Shown piece by piece: positions 32,800 to 33,019 of a stretch of 33,019 nt of DNA (position 1 is its first letter; the number at the start of each line of letters is the position of its first letter). Position numbers and translations under genes: made by a program. The stretch comes from Eubacteriales Family XIII. Incertae Sedis bacterium (GTDB lineage: Bacteria > Bacillota > Clostridia > Peptostreptococcales > Anaerovoracaceae): positions 1-33,019 of the forward strand of contig JAIRPE010000101.1 in the NCBI GenBank assembly GCA_031257175.1. Direction: 5' to 3'. Below the pieces are notes generated by a model. The model did not search any database. It saw only the letters and a program-made list of their open reading frames with translations, and was not told the origin of the DNA.

Positions 32800-32842
32800 A
32801 ATCCCTTAAACAAATGGAAGATAAATACTATTCTGGACGGCG

Positions 32843-32916
32843 AAAAAAAACTTCGTAAAAACTTCGTAAAAATCTCGTAAAAAGTTCTTGACAGGGGCTT
32901 GCGGGCGTTATATAAT
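32843..32916 (+). promoter_or_regulatory. Consensus promoter with phased A-tracts
   Basis: TTGACA (32888-32893), 17 bases, then TATAAT (32911-32916): a perfect consensus. Upstream, A-tracts at 32843-32850, 32857-32861, 32868-32872 and 32879-32883 recur about every 11 bases within the repeat CGTAAAAA. Such phased tracts bend DNA and act as UP elements in very strong promoters, such as those of rRNA operons. Confidence 0.85.
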
Positions 32917-33019
32917 ATAAACGTTCCGCTCAAAACGAGCGGGCGCGGCGCGGCCCCCGAAGGGGGAGGAGGCGCCGAGGCACCTTGGAAACTGCATAGT
33001 GTAGAGAACCAGCCTGAAG
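32917..33019 (+). other. Probable leader of an rRNA operon
   Basis: The transcript would start near 32923 with a hairpin CCGCTC/GAGCGG (32926-32942). CTTGGAAACTG at 32984-32994 resembles the CTTGAAAACTG sequence common in leaders and spacers of Firmicutes rRNA operons. No 16S sequence is reached before the window ends, so the identity is inferred. Confidence 0.5.

Noticed and set aside
1-33019. CRISPR arrays, tRNA genes, insertion sequences, phage genes or attachment sites
   Set aside because: I saw no regularly spaced repeats, tRNA-like cloverleaf sequence, transposase or integrase in either strand.

Overview
The window looks like chromosomal DNA of a fairly GC-rich anaerobic Firmicute, most likely a member of the Clostridia. 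The evidence is the housekeeping block ftsY-der-plsY-gpsA, strong GGAGG-type ribosome binding sites with several TTG and GTG starts, S-layer-homology (SLH) surface proteins, and a lysine-fermentation operon. I cannot name the genus from this sequence alone.

Layout. Positions 1-433 hold a possible gene tail, then a promoter and a long, dyad-rich leader. Positions 434-5782 encode a very large secreted family 31 glycosidase with a duplicated LamG module. On the minus strand follow an unrecognised acidic protein and murI (5890-7301). Divergent from these, the plus strand carries pepF, nadK, ftsY, der, plsY and gpsA (7488-14093): peptide turnover, NADP synthesis, membrane targeting, ribosome assembly and phospholipid precursor supply. 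A bidirectional terminator separates gpsA from two divergent SLH genes (14192-16502), the second of which carries an unassigned, possibly cohesin-like beta domain.

The centre of interest is 16541-26004, the lysine-degradation locus kdd-kamA-kamB-kamC-kamD-kamE-atoD-atoA. KamA turns L-lysine into beta-lysine. KamDE (B12 and PLP) moves the terminal amino group to give 3,5-diaminohexanoate. Kdd oxidises this. AtoDA exchanges CoA between acetoacetate and short acyl-CoAs at the end of the route. KamB and KamC (a MutS-type ATPase without mismatch-repair domains) probably service the aminomutase. The genes for the cleavage enzyme Kce and the ammonia-lyase Kal, needed in between, are not in this window. 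Upstream of kdd is an excellent sigma-54 (-24/-12) promoter match, preceded by a pair of related short dyads that could bind an enhancer-binding protein. No sigma-54 activator is encoded in the window.

Convergent to it on the minus strand is a cassette of a LysR regulator, a short-chain dehydrogenase, a zinc alcohol dehydrogenase, a thiamine-diphosphate enzyme and an MFS carrier (32514 down to 26151), which looks like an uptake and catabolic unit for an unidentified hydroxy- or keto-acid type compound. A 29-base element upstream of kamA recurs upstream of the MFS gene with three differences, which may link the two units. The right edge carries a perfect-consensus promoter with helically phased A-tracts and a leader that resembles the start of an rRNA operon.
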